64,000 bases of DNA from Flavobacterium macrobrachii (GTDB lineage: Bacteria > Bacteroidota > Bacteroidia > Flavobacteriales > Flavobacteriaceae). How positions within the stretch are numbered: position 1 is the first letter of the stretch; every line of letters starts with the position of its first letter. A program made the position numbers and the translations under genes. Below are positions 16,511 to 25,226 of the stretch, in pieces. Where the stretch lies: the NCBI RefSeq assembly GCF_014486675.1, contig NZ_JACTAC010000001.1:62001-126000 (forward strand), read 5' to 3'. The notes under the pieces were generated by a model, which did not search any database, was not told the DNA's origin, and saw only the letters and a program-made list of their open reading frames with translations.

Positions 16511-17841
16511 TACTCCAACAAACAAACCGTAAATTTCGTTTGATTTTCTCCATTTTCAAAAGCCAAATAACCACCGTGAGCTTCAATAATATTTTTCGAT
16601 AACGTCAGTCCAATTCCAGCGCCATCTTTTCGGGTAGTAAAAAACGGAAGGAAAATTTTGTCTTCAATTTCAGTATCAATTCCAGTTCCAGTATCCGTAA
16701 TGATGAGGTAAATTCGTTTATCTTTGACTTCAGCTGAAAGCGTAATTTCTTTTGTTTCTTTTGCTTCCAAAGCATACATACTATTGGTCAATAAATTGAT
16801 GATTACTTGTTCCATTTGATTTTTATCGACTAAAATCCAACGACTAAAATCGATAGTATTTTTAACAGAAATGGCCTCTTTCTTAAACAATGGCTGCATG
16901 ATTTTTAAACAATCATTGATTAATTCTGAAAGCTCTGTTTTTTCTTTTCTTGGCGAAGGAAGCATCGCCAGTTTTCGATAACTTTCTACAAATTCTTGCA
17001 AGTGATTGCTTCGGTTGTGCATTGTTGCCACACTTTGTTTAATGTCTTCCAAATCTTCAGTTGAAAGTGTTTCTTGTTGGACCAATTCACTTAAATTTTG
17101 AGAAAGCGAACGAATTGGTGTAAGCGAATTTAATAACTCGTGCGAAATCACTTTCATCAAGTTAATCCAAGCTTCTTTTTCTTTTTTCTCAACCACTTTT
17201 TGAATGCTGTCGAGTAAAATAATGTAGTATTCCTGATTGAATGTTCGAGTTGCAGAGGTTTGAATAATGAAGGTTTGTGTATCTTGTTTGTTCACTCTAA
17301 TTTGCAACGATGTTTTCATTTCCTGAAAATGTTGCTCTTCAATAATTTCGCAAAGCGATGGTAATTGATTTTTTAAATAATGCCATTTGGAAACTTTTGG
17401 CACAGTAAAATGTTTGGAAAAATAATCATTCATCAAAAAGATATTCCAATCGTCATTTTCCTTCTGCAAAATGATAATTCCGGTTTCAATATTGTTTAAA
17501 ATCGAACGATAAATAATGTCTTTTGAAAGTTCTTCGTGTTGTTTGTTTTTTAGCCTACCATACAATTGGAATAAACTGGAATAATTTTCATAGGATTTAT
17601 GTTTAGAAAAATCGGCAGAAAAATCATTTTGTAATATAGACGCAATCGTTCGGTCATAAATCAAAAAAGCATTTTTGATAAAAAAATAAATTTCAGAAAG
17701 CAACAAAACAGAAATAAATACTACGAAAAATCCAGTGTAAAGCAAGCCTTTTGAAAATAAAAACATACTCAAACCAATACTGATTAAAACCAGTATCAAC
17801 CGAAAAAAAAGTTGATGATATAGTTGTTGATTTTTGAACAC
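16510..17841 (-). CDS. NtrY-like sensor histidine kinase
   Basis: 443 residues. Two N-terminal membrane helices (about 13-30 and 33-55), a region resembling HAMP/PAS (about 60-215) and the transmitter: VISHELLNSLTPIRSLSQNL (phospho-His about residue 235, the HELxNxLTPI form typical of NtrY kinases), N box INLLTNSMYAL, ITDTGTGI, and GAGIGLTLSKNIIEAHGG. Its gene starts 1 nt after the NtrC-type regulator stop, so the two form one operon. The pair is divergent from an ABC efflux operon, which is its likely target. Confidence 0.9.
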   Translation of the reverse strand: MFKNQQLYHQLFFRLILVLISIGLSMFLFSKGLLYTGFFVVFISVLLLSEIYFFIKNAFLIYDRTIASILQNDFSADFSKHKSYENYSSLFQLYGRLKNKQHEELSKDIIYRSILNNIETGIIILQKENDDWNIFLMNDYFSKHFTVPKVSKWHYLKNQLPSLCEIIEEQHFQEMKTSLQIRVNKQDTQTFIIQTSATRTFNQEYYIILLDSIQKVVEKKEKEAWINLMKVISHELLNSLTPIRSLSQNLSELVQQETLSTEDLEDIKQSVATMHNRSNHLQEFVESYRKLAMLPSPRKEKTELSELINDCLKIMQPLFKKEAISVKNTIDFSRWILVDKNQMEQVIINLLTNSMYALEAKETKEITLSAEVKDKRIYLIITDTGTGIDTEIEDKIFLPFFTTRKDGAGIGLTLSKNIIEAHGGYLAFENGENQTKFTVCLLE

Positions 17842-17842
17842 T

Positions 17843-19189
17843 TTACGAATTACTAATGTTGTATTTTTCCATTCTTCGATATAAAGCCGCGCGAGACAAA
17901 CCGAGTTCTTCTGCCGATTTACTAATGTTGTAATCGTGTTTTACTAATACTTTTTCTATCGTCATTTTTTCTCTATCCGAAAGCGGAATATCATCACGGT
18001 TTTCAAAAGTAGTAATTTGTTCTAAATCCAAATCGGAAGCCGAAATAGTGTTGTTTTCACATAAAATTACAGCTCTTTCAATTCGGTTTTCCATTTCACG
18101 AATGTTGCCATTCCAAGCGTGCTTTTCTATTTGTTCCAATGTTTTTTCACTGAAAATTATTTCATTTCGATTGTATTTTGAAATCATTTTTTCCAATAAA
18201 AATTGCGCCAACGGAATTTTATCTTCTTTACGTTCTTTTAATGAAGGCAAGGTAATTTCCATCGTGTTGATGCGATAATACAAATCTTCACGGAAATACT
18301 TTTGGTTGACTTCTTCTTTCAAATTCAAATTGGTTGCCGTAATGATTCTAACGTCCAATGGTCGCGCTTTTGATTCGCCTAAACGAGTAACGGTTTTGGT
18401 TTGAATAACCTGTAATAATTTGGATTGTAAATGCAACGGAACGTTTCCAATTTCGTCTAAAAAAATAGTGCCGTTTTGTGCGTTTTCAAATCGTCCAGCG
18501 GTATCTGTTTTGGCATCGGTAAAAGCACCTTTGGCATAACCAAAAAGTTCGCTTTCAAAAATGTTATCATTCAACGAACCCAAATCAACATGAACAAAAG
18601 CATTATTTTTTCGATCAGAATTCTGATGAATATAATGTGCCATTACAAATTTTCCAGTACCGTTTTCGCCTAAAATCAACACATTAGCATCGGTTTTGGC
18701 TACTTTTTCTCCCAAAGAGTAGGCTTTTTGTATCGATTTAGATTCACCAATAAAATAATTTTCTGCTGGAGTTTCTTTTTTGGCTTTTTTTCTCGTTTTT
18801 CTTGATTCGTCAACAGCTTGTTTTACCGTTTCAAGTAGTTTTTCGTTTTCCCAAGGCTTCAATACATAATCAAAAGCGCCATTTTTCAAGCCTTCAACAG
18901 CAGTTTCAACTTTTCCAAAAGCTGTCATTAAAATCACAATCGTTTTTGGCGAAAGCGTTTTTATTTCTTTCAAAAAATACAAACCTTCGCGTCCATCTTC
19001 AAAACCAATGCGATAGTTCATGTCCAAAAGCACAACATCAATATCATTTTCGGCTAATAATTGGATGACATTCTTTGGATTATTGAGCGTAAAAATGGTT
19101 TCGAAATGTTTCTTCAAAAGCATTTTTGCGGCAAAAAGAATATCTTCTTGATCGTCAATAACTAAAATGTTGGCATTGGTTTTTTTCAT
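17843..19189 (-). CDS. NtrC-family sigma-54-dependent response regulator
   Basis: 448 residues in three domains. Receiver (about 1-125; IDDQEDI, phospho-Asp in VVLLDMNY). AAA+ activator domain (about 150-380) with a variant Walker A GENGTGKF, the sigma-54 contact loop as GAFTDA instead of GAFTGA, Walker B GTIFLDEIG and the FREDLYYRI region. C-terminal Fis-type helix-turn-helix (NISKSAEELGLSRAALYRRM). It would activate RNA polymerase-sigma54 from upstream dyad sites after phosphorylation by the adjacent kinase. Candidate sites are found at 19302-19340. Confidence 0.92.
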   Translation of the reverse strand: MKKTNANILVIDDQEDILFAAKMLLKKHFETIFTLNNPKNVIQLLAENDIDVVLLDMNYRIGFEDGREGLYFLKEIKTLSPKTIVILMTAFGKVETAVEGLKNGAFDYVLKPWENEKLLETVKQAVDESRKTRKKAKKETPAENYFIGESKSIQKAYSLGEKVAKTDANVLILGENGTGKFVMAHYIHQNSDRKNNAFVHVDLGSLNDNIFESELFGYAKGAFTDAKTDTAGRFENAQNGTIFLDEIGNVPLHLQSKLLQVIQTKTVTRLGESKARPLDVRIITATNLNLKEEVNQKYFREDLYYRINTMEITLPSLKERKEDKIPLAQFLLEKMISKYNRNEIIFSEKTLEQIEKHAWNGNIREMENRIERAVILCENNTISASDLDLEQITTFENRDDIPLSDREKMTIEKVLVKHDYNISKSAEELGLSRAALYRRMEKYNISNS

Positions 19190-19202
19190 CTATTTTATGT
19201 TT

Positions 19203-19272
19203 AAACCATTAAGATGTTAAGAAAATTAAGCTTTGTAATGCTCTAAATGAACCTTAATTTCTTAATGGTTTA
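19203..19272. repeat. Dispersed inverted repeat family 2, copy a
   Basis: Starts AAACCATTAAGATGTTAAG and ends CTTAATTTCTTAATGGTTTA, the two ends being complementary. Related copies lie near 37604 and 40615. It sits directly upstream of the NtrC-type gene. Confidence 0.6.
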
Positions 19273-19301
19273 TATTTTTTTATAATTACTGTTTTTTCAA
19301 A

Positions 19302-19340
19302 GTGTTCGGTTTCGTACAAATGGTGTTCGATAATGAACAC
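19302..19340 (+). promoter_or_regulatory. Candidate enhancer: two tandem dyad sites for the NtrC-type regulator
   Basis: Site 2 is a perfect dyad, GTGTTC-6-GAACAC (19323-19340). Site 1 is a degenerate version, GTGTTC-6-GTACAA (19302-19319). Their centres are 21 bp apart, two helical turns, so dimers would sit on the same face. They lie about 60-100 bp upstream of the -24/-12-like motif and 101-139 bp before the adaptor ATG. Confidence 0.6.
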
Positions 19341-19400
19341 TGTTGAAAATTAATCGACTTGTAATTTATTTAAAATCAAATGATTGTGTTTTTTAAAACT

Positions 19401-19415
19401 TTGGCACAAAATTGT
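19401..19415 (+). promoter_or_regulatory. Weak sigma-54-like -24/-12 element
   Basis: TTGGCACAAAATTGT resembles TTGGCACN5TTGC, but the spacer is one base short and the -12 GC is GT. An AACTTTG just before could alternatively be part of a degenerate -7 element. Downstream gene start is 19441. Confidence 0.35.
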
Positions 19416-19440
19416 ATTTATGCATACCAAAGAATTTAAA

Positions 19441-20679
19441 ATGGACACAGTCATCAATCGTAAAAGTAACAAAAAAAAATATCTGGCAATAGCAATTTTC
19501 GCCATTATAGTTTTGGGATATGGCGCTTTTTCAATGATTACCAAAAAGAGAACTTTCAATGTGAAAAAATCCGAGATTACAATTAAATCGGTGGAAGAAG
19601 ACTATTTTGAAGATTTTATGGTATTTCAAGCACGAGTTGAGCCAATGAATTCGATGTTAGTGAATATTGTTGAAGGTGGATCAGTTCAAGAAATTTTTGT
19701 TAGTAATGGTGATATGGTTGTGCAAGGTCAACCGTTGGCAAGATTGTACAATCCAAATACGGAATTGAATTACATGCAACAAGAAACCGCCATTATTGAG
19801 CAAATTAATAATCTGAATAAAGCAAAATTGGATTTAAGAAATCAAGAGTTGAATTTGGCAAAAGATTTGGTTTCAATCGAACATGATTTTTTGGATGCTA
19901 AAAATTTATATGATTTGAATAAAAAACTTTTTGAACAAGAAATTTTGGCTAAAAACGAATGGGAAAAAACACAAGAGAATTTTCGTTTTCAAAAAGAGCG
20001 AATGAATATTATCAAACAAAGTGTAACTAAAGAAAAGCAAGCCAATCAAATCCAAATCGGACAACTCAATCAATCCATCGGAATTATGGAGAAAAGTTTG
20101 GGAATTTTGAGAACCAACAAAAAGAATTTTCTAATTGTTGCACCACTTTCAGGAAGATTGTCATCTTTTGAACCAGTTTTGGGACAAAGCTATCAACAAG
20201 GACAAACGTTAGGTAAAATAGATGTGATGAAAGGTTATAAATTATTGGCAGATGTAGATGAATTTTATTTGTCAAAAGTAAAACAAGGTCAAAATGGAAC
20301 GGTTGATTTTAATGGTAAAGAAGTAAAAGTTACTATTGCTAAAGTCATTCCCGAAATAAAAAGTGGAAGATTTCAGGTGGAATTGAATTTTGTGTCCAAT
20401 GAAAATTTAGATTTACAACAAGGATTGAGTTTTGCCGTTCGCTTAACCTTGTCTGAAAAAACAAAATCGGTAGTGCTTTCCAAAGGAAGTTTTAATCAAG
20501 ATACTTCGGGCAAATGGATTTTTGTGGTAAACGGAAACAAAGCAGAAAGAAGAAACATCGAAATTGGAAGGGAAAATCCGCTATATTTCGAAATCATCAG
20601 CGGATTGAAACCTGGCGAACAAGTGGTAACATCAAGTTATAAAGATTATCAAGAAGCAGAAATATTAAATTTTGAATAA
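19441..20679 (+). CDS. HlyD/MacA-type periplasmic adaptor of an ABC efflux pump
   Basis: 412 residues from ATG 19441 (MDTVINRKSNKKKYLAIAIF); the frame extends 19 codons upstream, but into the promoter region. One N-terminal membrane anchor (about 13-34), a lipoyl-like half motif (VQEIFVSNGDMVVQGQPLARL, about 85), a long alpha-hairpin coiled coil (about 115-215), the second lipoyl half (VAPLSGRLSS) and beta-barrel/membrane-proximal domains. It would bridge the inner-membrane permease and the TolC-like channel encoded downstream. First gene of a six-gene operon. Confidence 0.9.
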   Translation: MDTVINRKSNKKKYLAIAIFAIIVLGYGAFSMITKKRTFNVKKSEITIKSVEEDYFEDFMVFQARVEPMNSMLVNIVEGGSVQEIFVSNGDMVVQGQPLARLYNPNTELNYMQQETAIIEQINNLNKAKLDLRNQELNLAKDLVSIEHDFLDAKNLYDLNKKLFEQEILAKNEWEKTQENFRFQKERMNIIKQSVTKEKQANQIQIGQLNQSIGIMEKSLGILRTNKKNFLIVAPLSGRLSSFEPVLGQSYQQGQTLGKIDVMKGYKLLADVDEFYLSKVKQGQNGTVDFNGKEVKVTIAKVIPEIKSGRFQVELNFVSNENLDLQQGLSFAVRLTLSEKTKSVVLSKGSFNQDTSGKWIFVVNGNKAERRNIEIGRENPLYFEIISGLKPGEQVVTSSYKDYQEAEILNFE

Positions 20680-20680
20680 A

Positions 20681-21094
20681 ATGAAAAGTATCGTATTCTT
20701 ATTATTATGTGCAATTAGTTTAAATGCACAAACCATCAAATCAAGTGGAACTCATTTTCTTGATGGGATAAAAGATAAAAGTTGGGCAAACGCCAATGGA
20801 GAAAATTTTGCGAATGCAAAATTCAAATCTTATACAGGAACTTGTTATACTTTATTGGAAGTTGATGAAACGGTTGAAGTTAGTTTTCAAGCCTTTTCTA
20901 TTATAAAAGCAGGACGACTTGAATTCAAATTAATCGATGAAAAAGAAAATCAGTATTTTTATTGTAGCGCAACAAAAGAATGTGAATTGTTGAAAGACGT
21001 TATCCTTGAAAAAGGCAAAAAATACAAACTGCTTTTCACAGGAACAAATGCCAATGGAAATTATGAAGTTACGTGGAAAATAAGAAAAAAATAA
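20681..21094 (+). CDS. Small secreted protein in the efflux operon, unknown function
   Basis: 137 residues from ATG 20681, 1 nt after the adaptor stop. The signal peptide ends at SLNAQ. The mature part is a compact beta-rich domain with three Cys (YTGTCYTLL, FYCSATKECELL), possibly a disulfide in the periplasm. No family recognised. Its place between adaptor and ATPase suggests a role with the pump, perhaps substrate binding, but this is inference. Efflux operons of this type do not normally include such a gene. Confidence 0.65.
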   Translation: MKSIVFLLLCAISLNAQTIKSSGTHFLDGIKDKSWANANGENFANAKFKSYTGTCYTLLEVDETVEVSFQAFSIIKAGRLEFKLIDEKENQYFYCSATKECELLKDVILEKGKKYKLLFTGTNANGNYEVTWKIRKK

Positions 21095-21118
21095 AAGTCA
21101 ATCAAAAAACGAACAGTC

Positions 21119-21820
21119 ATGATAAAAATCGAAAAAATTTCAAAAGTCTTCAGAACGGAAGAAGTAGAGACAAAAGCACTTAGCGAAGTTTCAATCACAA
21201 TCAATCAAGGAGAATTTGTAACCATTATGGGTGCATCAGGAAGTGGGAAATCGACACTTCTAAACATCGTTGGACTTTTAGATGGTGCAACAAGTGGAAG
21301 TTACCAATTATTAAATCAAGAAATGATTGGCATGAAAGAACAAGAAAAATCAAAAATTAGAAAACAAAATATTGGTTTCATCTTCCAAAATTTTAACCTG
21401 ATAGACGAACTTTCAGTTTTTGATAATATCGAATTACCATTGATTTATAACAATGTTCCATCATCGGAACGAAAGAAAAAAGTTGAAGCAATTGCCGAAA
21501 GACTAGGAATTTCGCATCGATTGAAACATTATCCGCAACAACTTTCGGGCGGACAACAGCAAAGAGTTGCTGTGGCTAGAGCGTTGATTAACGATCCAAA
21601 AATCATTTTAGCCGATGAACCAACAGGAAATTTAGATAGTAAAAACGGAAACGAAGTCATGGAATTATTGACGGATTTACATGCTAATGGTTCCACTATT
21701 TTAATGGTTACACATTCCGATTATGATGCGTCTTTTTCGCAAAGAACGATTATAATGAAAGACGGAATGGTGCTTTCAGAAAAAACAAATAGCAGAAACG
21801 TAGATGTTTTTGTATCTTAA
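21119..21820 (+). CDS. MacB/LolD-type ABC transporter ATPase
   Basis: 233 residues, a complete nucleotide-binding domain: Walker A GASGSGKST (about 38-46), Q-loop FIFQNFNL, signature LSGGQQQRVAVARAL, Walker B IILADEPTGNLD and the H-loop VTHSDYD. The close match to the LolD/MacB/FtsE branch fits the FtsX-type permease encoded two genes on. It powers the mechanotransmission cycle that opens the TolC exit path; the transported substrate is unknown. Confidence 0.92.
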   Translation: MIKIEKISKVFRTEEVETKALSEVSITINQGEFVTIMGASGSGKSTLLNIVGLLDGATSGSYQLLNQEMIGMKEQEKSKIRKQNIGFIFQNFNLIDELSVFDNIELPLIYNNVPSSERKKKVEAIAERLGISHRLKHYPQQLSGGQQQRVAVARALINDPKIILADEPTGNLDSKNGNEVMELLTDLHANGSTILMVTHSDYDASFSQRTIIMKDGMVLSEKTNSRNVDVFVS

Positions 21821-21846
21821 AACAATAATTTAAAAAACATAAAATC

Positions 21847-22632
21847 ATGACTAAATTAATTTTAACAATTACCTCATTATTAGTAGGTTTAGTAGCAACA
21901 GCGCAAGTTTCTGAAAACAGAAATGTAAGCGATTTTTCAAAATTGAAAGCTTCACAAGGAATTGAAGTTTTTTATACCGTTTCCAATTCAAATAGTATAA
22001 AAGTTGAAACGGATGACAATGAAAGAATGCAAATGATTAAAACCGAAGTAGAAGGCCAAACCTTGAAAATTTTTGTTGATACTGAAAATTCCAAAAAGCC
22101 AAAATCAAAAAAGTGGAACAACAGAACTATCAACGGCGTTAGTTTTAATGTTATAAAAGTGTACGTAACTGGAAAATCATTATCTGAAATCAAAGCCAGT
22201 TCTTCGGCAAGTATCAAAATTCAAAATTTGAATACAACTGAAAGATTAGAAGTTGCAGCAAGTTCATCTGGAAGTGTTTCTGGGAATTTTGAATGCGTTG
22301 ATTTTAAAGCCGATGTTTCTTCAAGTGGCGATGTCAAAGGAAATATCAATACCAAAACAATTTATGTAGAAGTGAGTAGTTCAGGCGATGTTTCTTTAGA
22401 CGGAAAAGCAACTTCGCTTGAAGTAAAAGCTAGTAGTTCGGGCGATTGTAATTTGAGAGGTTTATCAGTGGAAAACGCAACAGTAAAAGCCAGCAGTTCT
22501 GCCGATGTTACACTAACCGTTACAAAATCGTTAGAAGCTGCAGCGTCATCGAGTGCTGATGTTAATTATTATGGAAATCCTTCGCAAGTGAATGCTGATA
22601 AAAGTTCATCGGGTTCGGTGAATAGGAGATAA
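21847..22632 (+). CDS. DUF2807 (head GIN domain) secreted beta-helix protein
   Basis: 261 residues. Signal peptide ending VGLVATAQ, then the DUF2807 pattern: RNVSDFSKLKASQGIEVFY followed by a ladder of about eight short repeats with SSS(G/A)DV at each turn (for example VSSSGDVKGN, ASSSGDCNL, ASSSADVTL), a right-handed beta-helix. A single Cys sits in some turns. Members are exported and of unknown function, perhaps adhesive or carbohydrate-binding. It is embedded in the efflux operon (26 nt after the ATPase, 46 nt before the permease), so its product may be linked with the pump. Confidence 0.8.
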   Translation: MTKLILTITSLLVGLVATAQVSENRNVSDFSKLKASQGIEVFYTVSNSNSIKVETDDNERMQMIKTEVEGQTLKIFVDTENSKKPKSKKWNNRTINGVSFNVIKVYVTGKSLSEIKASSSASIKIQNLNTTERLEVAASSSGSVSGNFECVDFKADVSSSGDVKGNINTKTIYVEVSSSGDVSLDGKATSLEVKASSSGDCNLRGLSVENATVKASSSADVTLTVTKSLEAAASSSADVNYYGNPSQVNADKSSSGSVNRR

Positions 22633-22678
22633 TAGTTAAAAGTAATCATCAAAATCATTATCAAAAAACGAATAAATC

Positions 22679-25111
22679 ATGCTAAAAAACTGGCTACACC
22701 TATTTTTATATCAAATCAAAAACAACAAACTGTTTACAGCTTTGAATGTTTTGGGATTGAGTATTGGAATCGCAGGATTAATTTTTGCCATTCTGTATTG
22801 GAATGACGAGCAAAGTTACAATGCTTGGAATCCAAACAAAGACAAAGTTTTTCAATCCATTAGTCAAGTTGCTCCAGACATGTATTGGGCAAGTAATGTT
22901 GCGGCATTAAAAACATATTTCGAAAAAGATTTCCCCGAATTAGAAGCTTATTGTTATCTCGAAAATTGGTACTACGAGGAATTAGTTCAATATAAAAGCA
23001 AAAAAGAAATTCTAAAAATAACCGATTCTCAAAATAAATTTTTTGAATTTTTCCCGTTTCCGTTTATTAAAGGTTCTTCAAAAACCGCTTTGAAAGACAA
23101 TGCAAGTATGGCAATTTCGACAAAAGCTGCTGAAAGACTTTTTGGCAATGAAGATCCGATAGGCAAAGAAGTGCGTTATTCAGGAAGAACTTTTGTAATC
23201 AGAGGTGTTTATGAAATCACTGGTAAATCATCGTTAATGCCAGAAGCAGTTACAAATTTGATTGAACCAAAAATACAGGAAAACATCAATCATTGGGGAA
23301 ATTTTAATCACGGATTATTGTTAAAACTCAAAAATCCAGATGATGCTCCAAAAGTTGTTGCCCGAATGGAGAAAATCATGTTCGAAAATCGAGTAGTACG
23401 ATGGGCAAAAGAAGAAGGAATATCGGTTGATGAATGGCTGAAAAAGAACGGACAGCAAAGTACAATGTTTACCTTGGAACCATTGTCAAAATCACGTTTA
23501 CATTCCGTAACTGATGGTTTTGCAGAAGGAAAAGGAAATTATCAATTCTTGATGATTATGCTCGGATTATCCATCTTAATTTTGATTTTATCTATCGTGA
23601 ATTACATCAATTTGGCTACAGCCAATGCTATAAAAAGGGCAAAAGAAGTTGGTGTGCGAAAAATTATTGGTGCGTCAAAAATGAATATTATCAAGCAATT
23701 TATTTTCGAAACAACACTAATTACTTTGTTTTCTATCTTACTTTCTTTGGTAATTGTTGAACTTTCGTTACCATATTACAATGAATTTTTGAATAAAAAA
23801 TTAATCATTCATGGCGAACAATTTTACCTTCAATTAATTTTAATTTTCTTTTTCACTATAGCCGTAGCAGGTATTTTTCCTGCGATTTATGTGTCAAATT
23901 TCGAAACGTTAAAAGTGCTGAAAGGTAATTTCGGTAGAAGTAAAAGCGGCATTTGGTTGCGAAACGGAATGCTGGTTATGCAATTTGCTATTGCAACATT
24001 TTTCATCATCGGTTCTTATATTGTTTACCAACAAGTACAATTTTTAAATACTAAAGATTTAGGTTTCAAAGGCGAACAAGTACTTTCTATTCGCTACAGA
24101 AATATATACGATTGGAAAGAGAATGATTATAAGCAAAAACTTTTCAGTCGATATTATATGATTAAAGATCAGGTTTCAAAAATAAAAGGCGTAGAACAAG
24201 TTTCCACTGGAGCGTTTGATTTTGGAAATGGTTCGGGTTCGTCTTCTAGTTTTGATTATAATGGGATAACAGTTCAAGGTCAGAACATGGGAATTGATTT
24301 TGGAATGCTCGAAATGATGAAAATCGGGTTAAAAGAAGGAAGATATCTTACCGAAAAACTGGCTTCGGATACTATCAACACAATGTTGATTAATGAAACT
24401 TCGATGAAGCTAATGAAGGAAAAAAATCCATTAGGAAAAGAAGTTGAGTGGAATGGAAATAAACTTAAAATTGTTGGAGTTGTAAAAGATTTTAATTTGT
24501 ATAGTCCACAAGCCGAAGTACCGCCAATGGTGTTTTTTCACTTCAAAACCATCGATTGGATGCTTCAAAATGCTAGTAGAATTCATGTTAAAGTGGATGG
24601 AAAAAACATGGAACAAACTATTGCCGATATTGAAAAATTTTGGACAAAAAATGTCGATTCTGAATATCCATTTGAATATGACTTTGTTGATAAGGCTTAT
24701 GCAAGAACCTATGAAGCTTATGTCAAACAAAGAAATCTATTTTCATTATTAAACGTGATTGTAATCTTGATAGCCATTTTTGGATTATTTGCTTTGGCGT
24801 CATATTCCATCCAACGAAGAATGAAAGAAATCGCCATTAGAAAAACGCTCGGTGCTGAAACCAATGTTTTACTAAAAGAATTATCAAAACAATATGTGTT
24901 TTTCTGTATTATTGGATTTTTAATCGCTGTTTTTCCAGTGTATTATTTACTCGGAAAGTGGCTTGAAAATTTCGCTTCCCGAATAGAGATTAGTTTCGTT
25001 CCGTTTGTCGTTGGATTTGTTGTTTTGTTGATTTTAACTCTAATTGTAGTGCTTTCGCGAGCTTATCAAGCCACAAGAATGGATGTTTTAAAATATTTGA
25101 AATACGAATAA
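22679..25111 (+). CDS. FtsX/MacB-type ABC permease, duplicated form
   Basis: 810 residues with two MacB-periplasmic-core plus FtsX units. Unit one: membrane helix at about 20-40, periplasmic domain to about 280, three helices to about 415. Unit two: helix at about 430-450 (MLVMQFAIATFFIIGSYIV), periplasmic domain, and three C-terminal helices (about 680-800). The block VRKIIGASKMNII and its twin IRKTLGAETNVLL are the cytoplasmic coupling segments that contact the ATPase. This eight-helix single-chain form is common in Bacteroidota. It pairs with the ATPase at 21119. Confidence 0.9.
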   Translation: MLKNWLHLFLYQIKNNKLFTALNVLGLSIGIAGLIFAILYWNDEQSYNAWNPNKDKVFQSISQVAPDMYWASNVAALKTYFEKDFPELEAYCYLENWYYEELVQYKSKKEILKITDSQNKFFEFFPFPFIKGSSKTALKDNASMAISTKAAERLFGNEDPIGKEVRYSGRTFVIRGVYEITGKSSLMPEAVTNLIEPKIQENINHWGNFNHGLLLKLKNPDDAPKVVARMEKIMFENRVVRWAKEEGISVDEWLKKNGQQSTMFTLEPLSKSRLHSVTDGFAEGKGNYQFLMIMLGLSILILILSIVNYINLATANAIKRAKEVGVRKIIGASKMNIIKQFIFETTLITLFSILLSLVIVELSLPYYNEFLNKKLIIHGEQFYLQLILIFFFTIAVAGIFPAIYVSNFETLKVLKGNFGRSKSGIWLRNGMLVMQFAIATFFIIGSYIVYQQVQFLNTKDLGFKGEQVLSIRYRNIYDWKENDYKQKLFSRYYMIKDQVSKIKGVEQVSTGAFDFGNGSGSSSSFDYNGITVQGQNMGIDFGMLEMMKIGLKEGRYLTEKLASDTINTMLINETSMKLMKEKNPLGKEVEWNGNKLKIVGVVKDFNLYSPQAEVPPMVFFHFKTIDWMLQNASRIHVKVDGKNMEQTIADIEKFWTKNVDSEYPFEYDFVDKAYARTYEAYVKQRNLFSLLNVIVILIAIFGLFALASYSIQRRMKEIAIRKTLGAETNVLLKELSKQYVFFCIIGFLIAVFPVYYLLGKWLENFASRIEISFVPFVVGFVVLLILTLIVVLSRAYQATRMDVLKYLKYE

Positions 25112-25123
25112 CAATTTCAAAAA

Positions 25124-25172
25124 TCAACATCAAAAGTCAATTTCAACATCAAAAGTCAATTTCAACATCAAC
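25124..25172 (+). repeat. Short tandem repeat, about 19-bp unit, 2.5 copies
   Basis: Repeats of TCAATTTCAACATCAAAAG in the 115-nt gap between permease and TolC genes. It is followed by AATCCGTGAAATCTGTGGC, a phrase that recurs in part near 63200, so this is flavobacterial intergenic filler rather than a regulatory site I can name. Confidence 0.6.
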
Positions 25173-25226
25173 TTTAAAAATCAAAATCAGTTTAATCCGT
25201 GAAATCTGTGGCAAAAAAATATTGAC

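Noticed and set aside
25124-25172. CRISPR-like repeat
   Set aside because: Only 2.5 copies of a 19-bp unit and no spacers of regular length; a simple tandem repeat. No CRISPR array or cas gene seen in the window.
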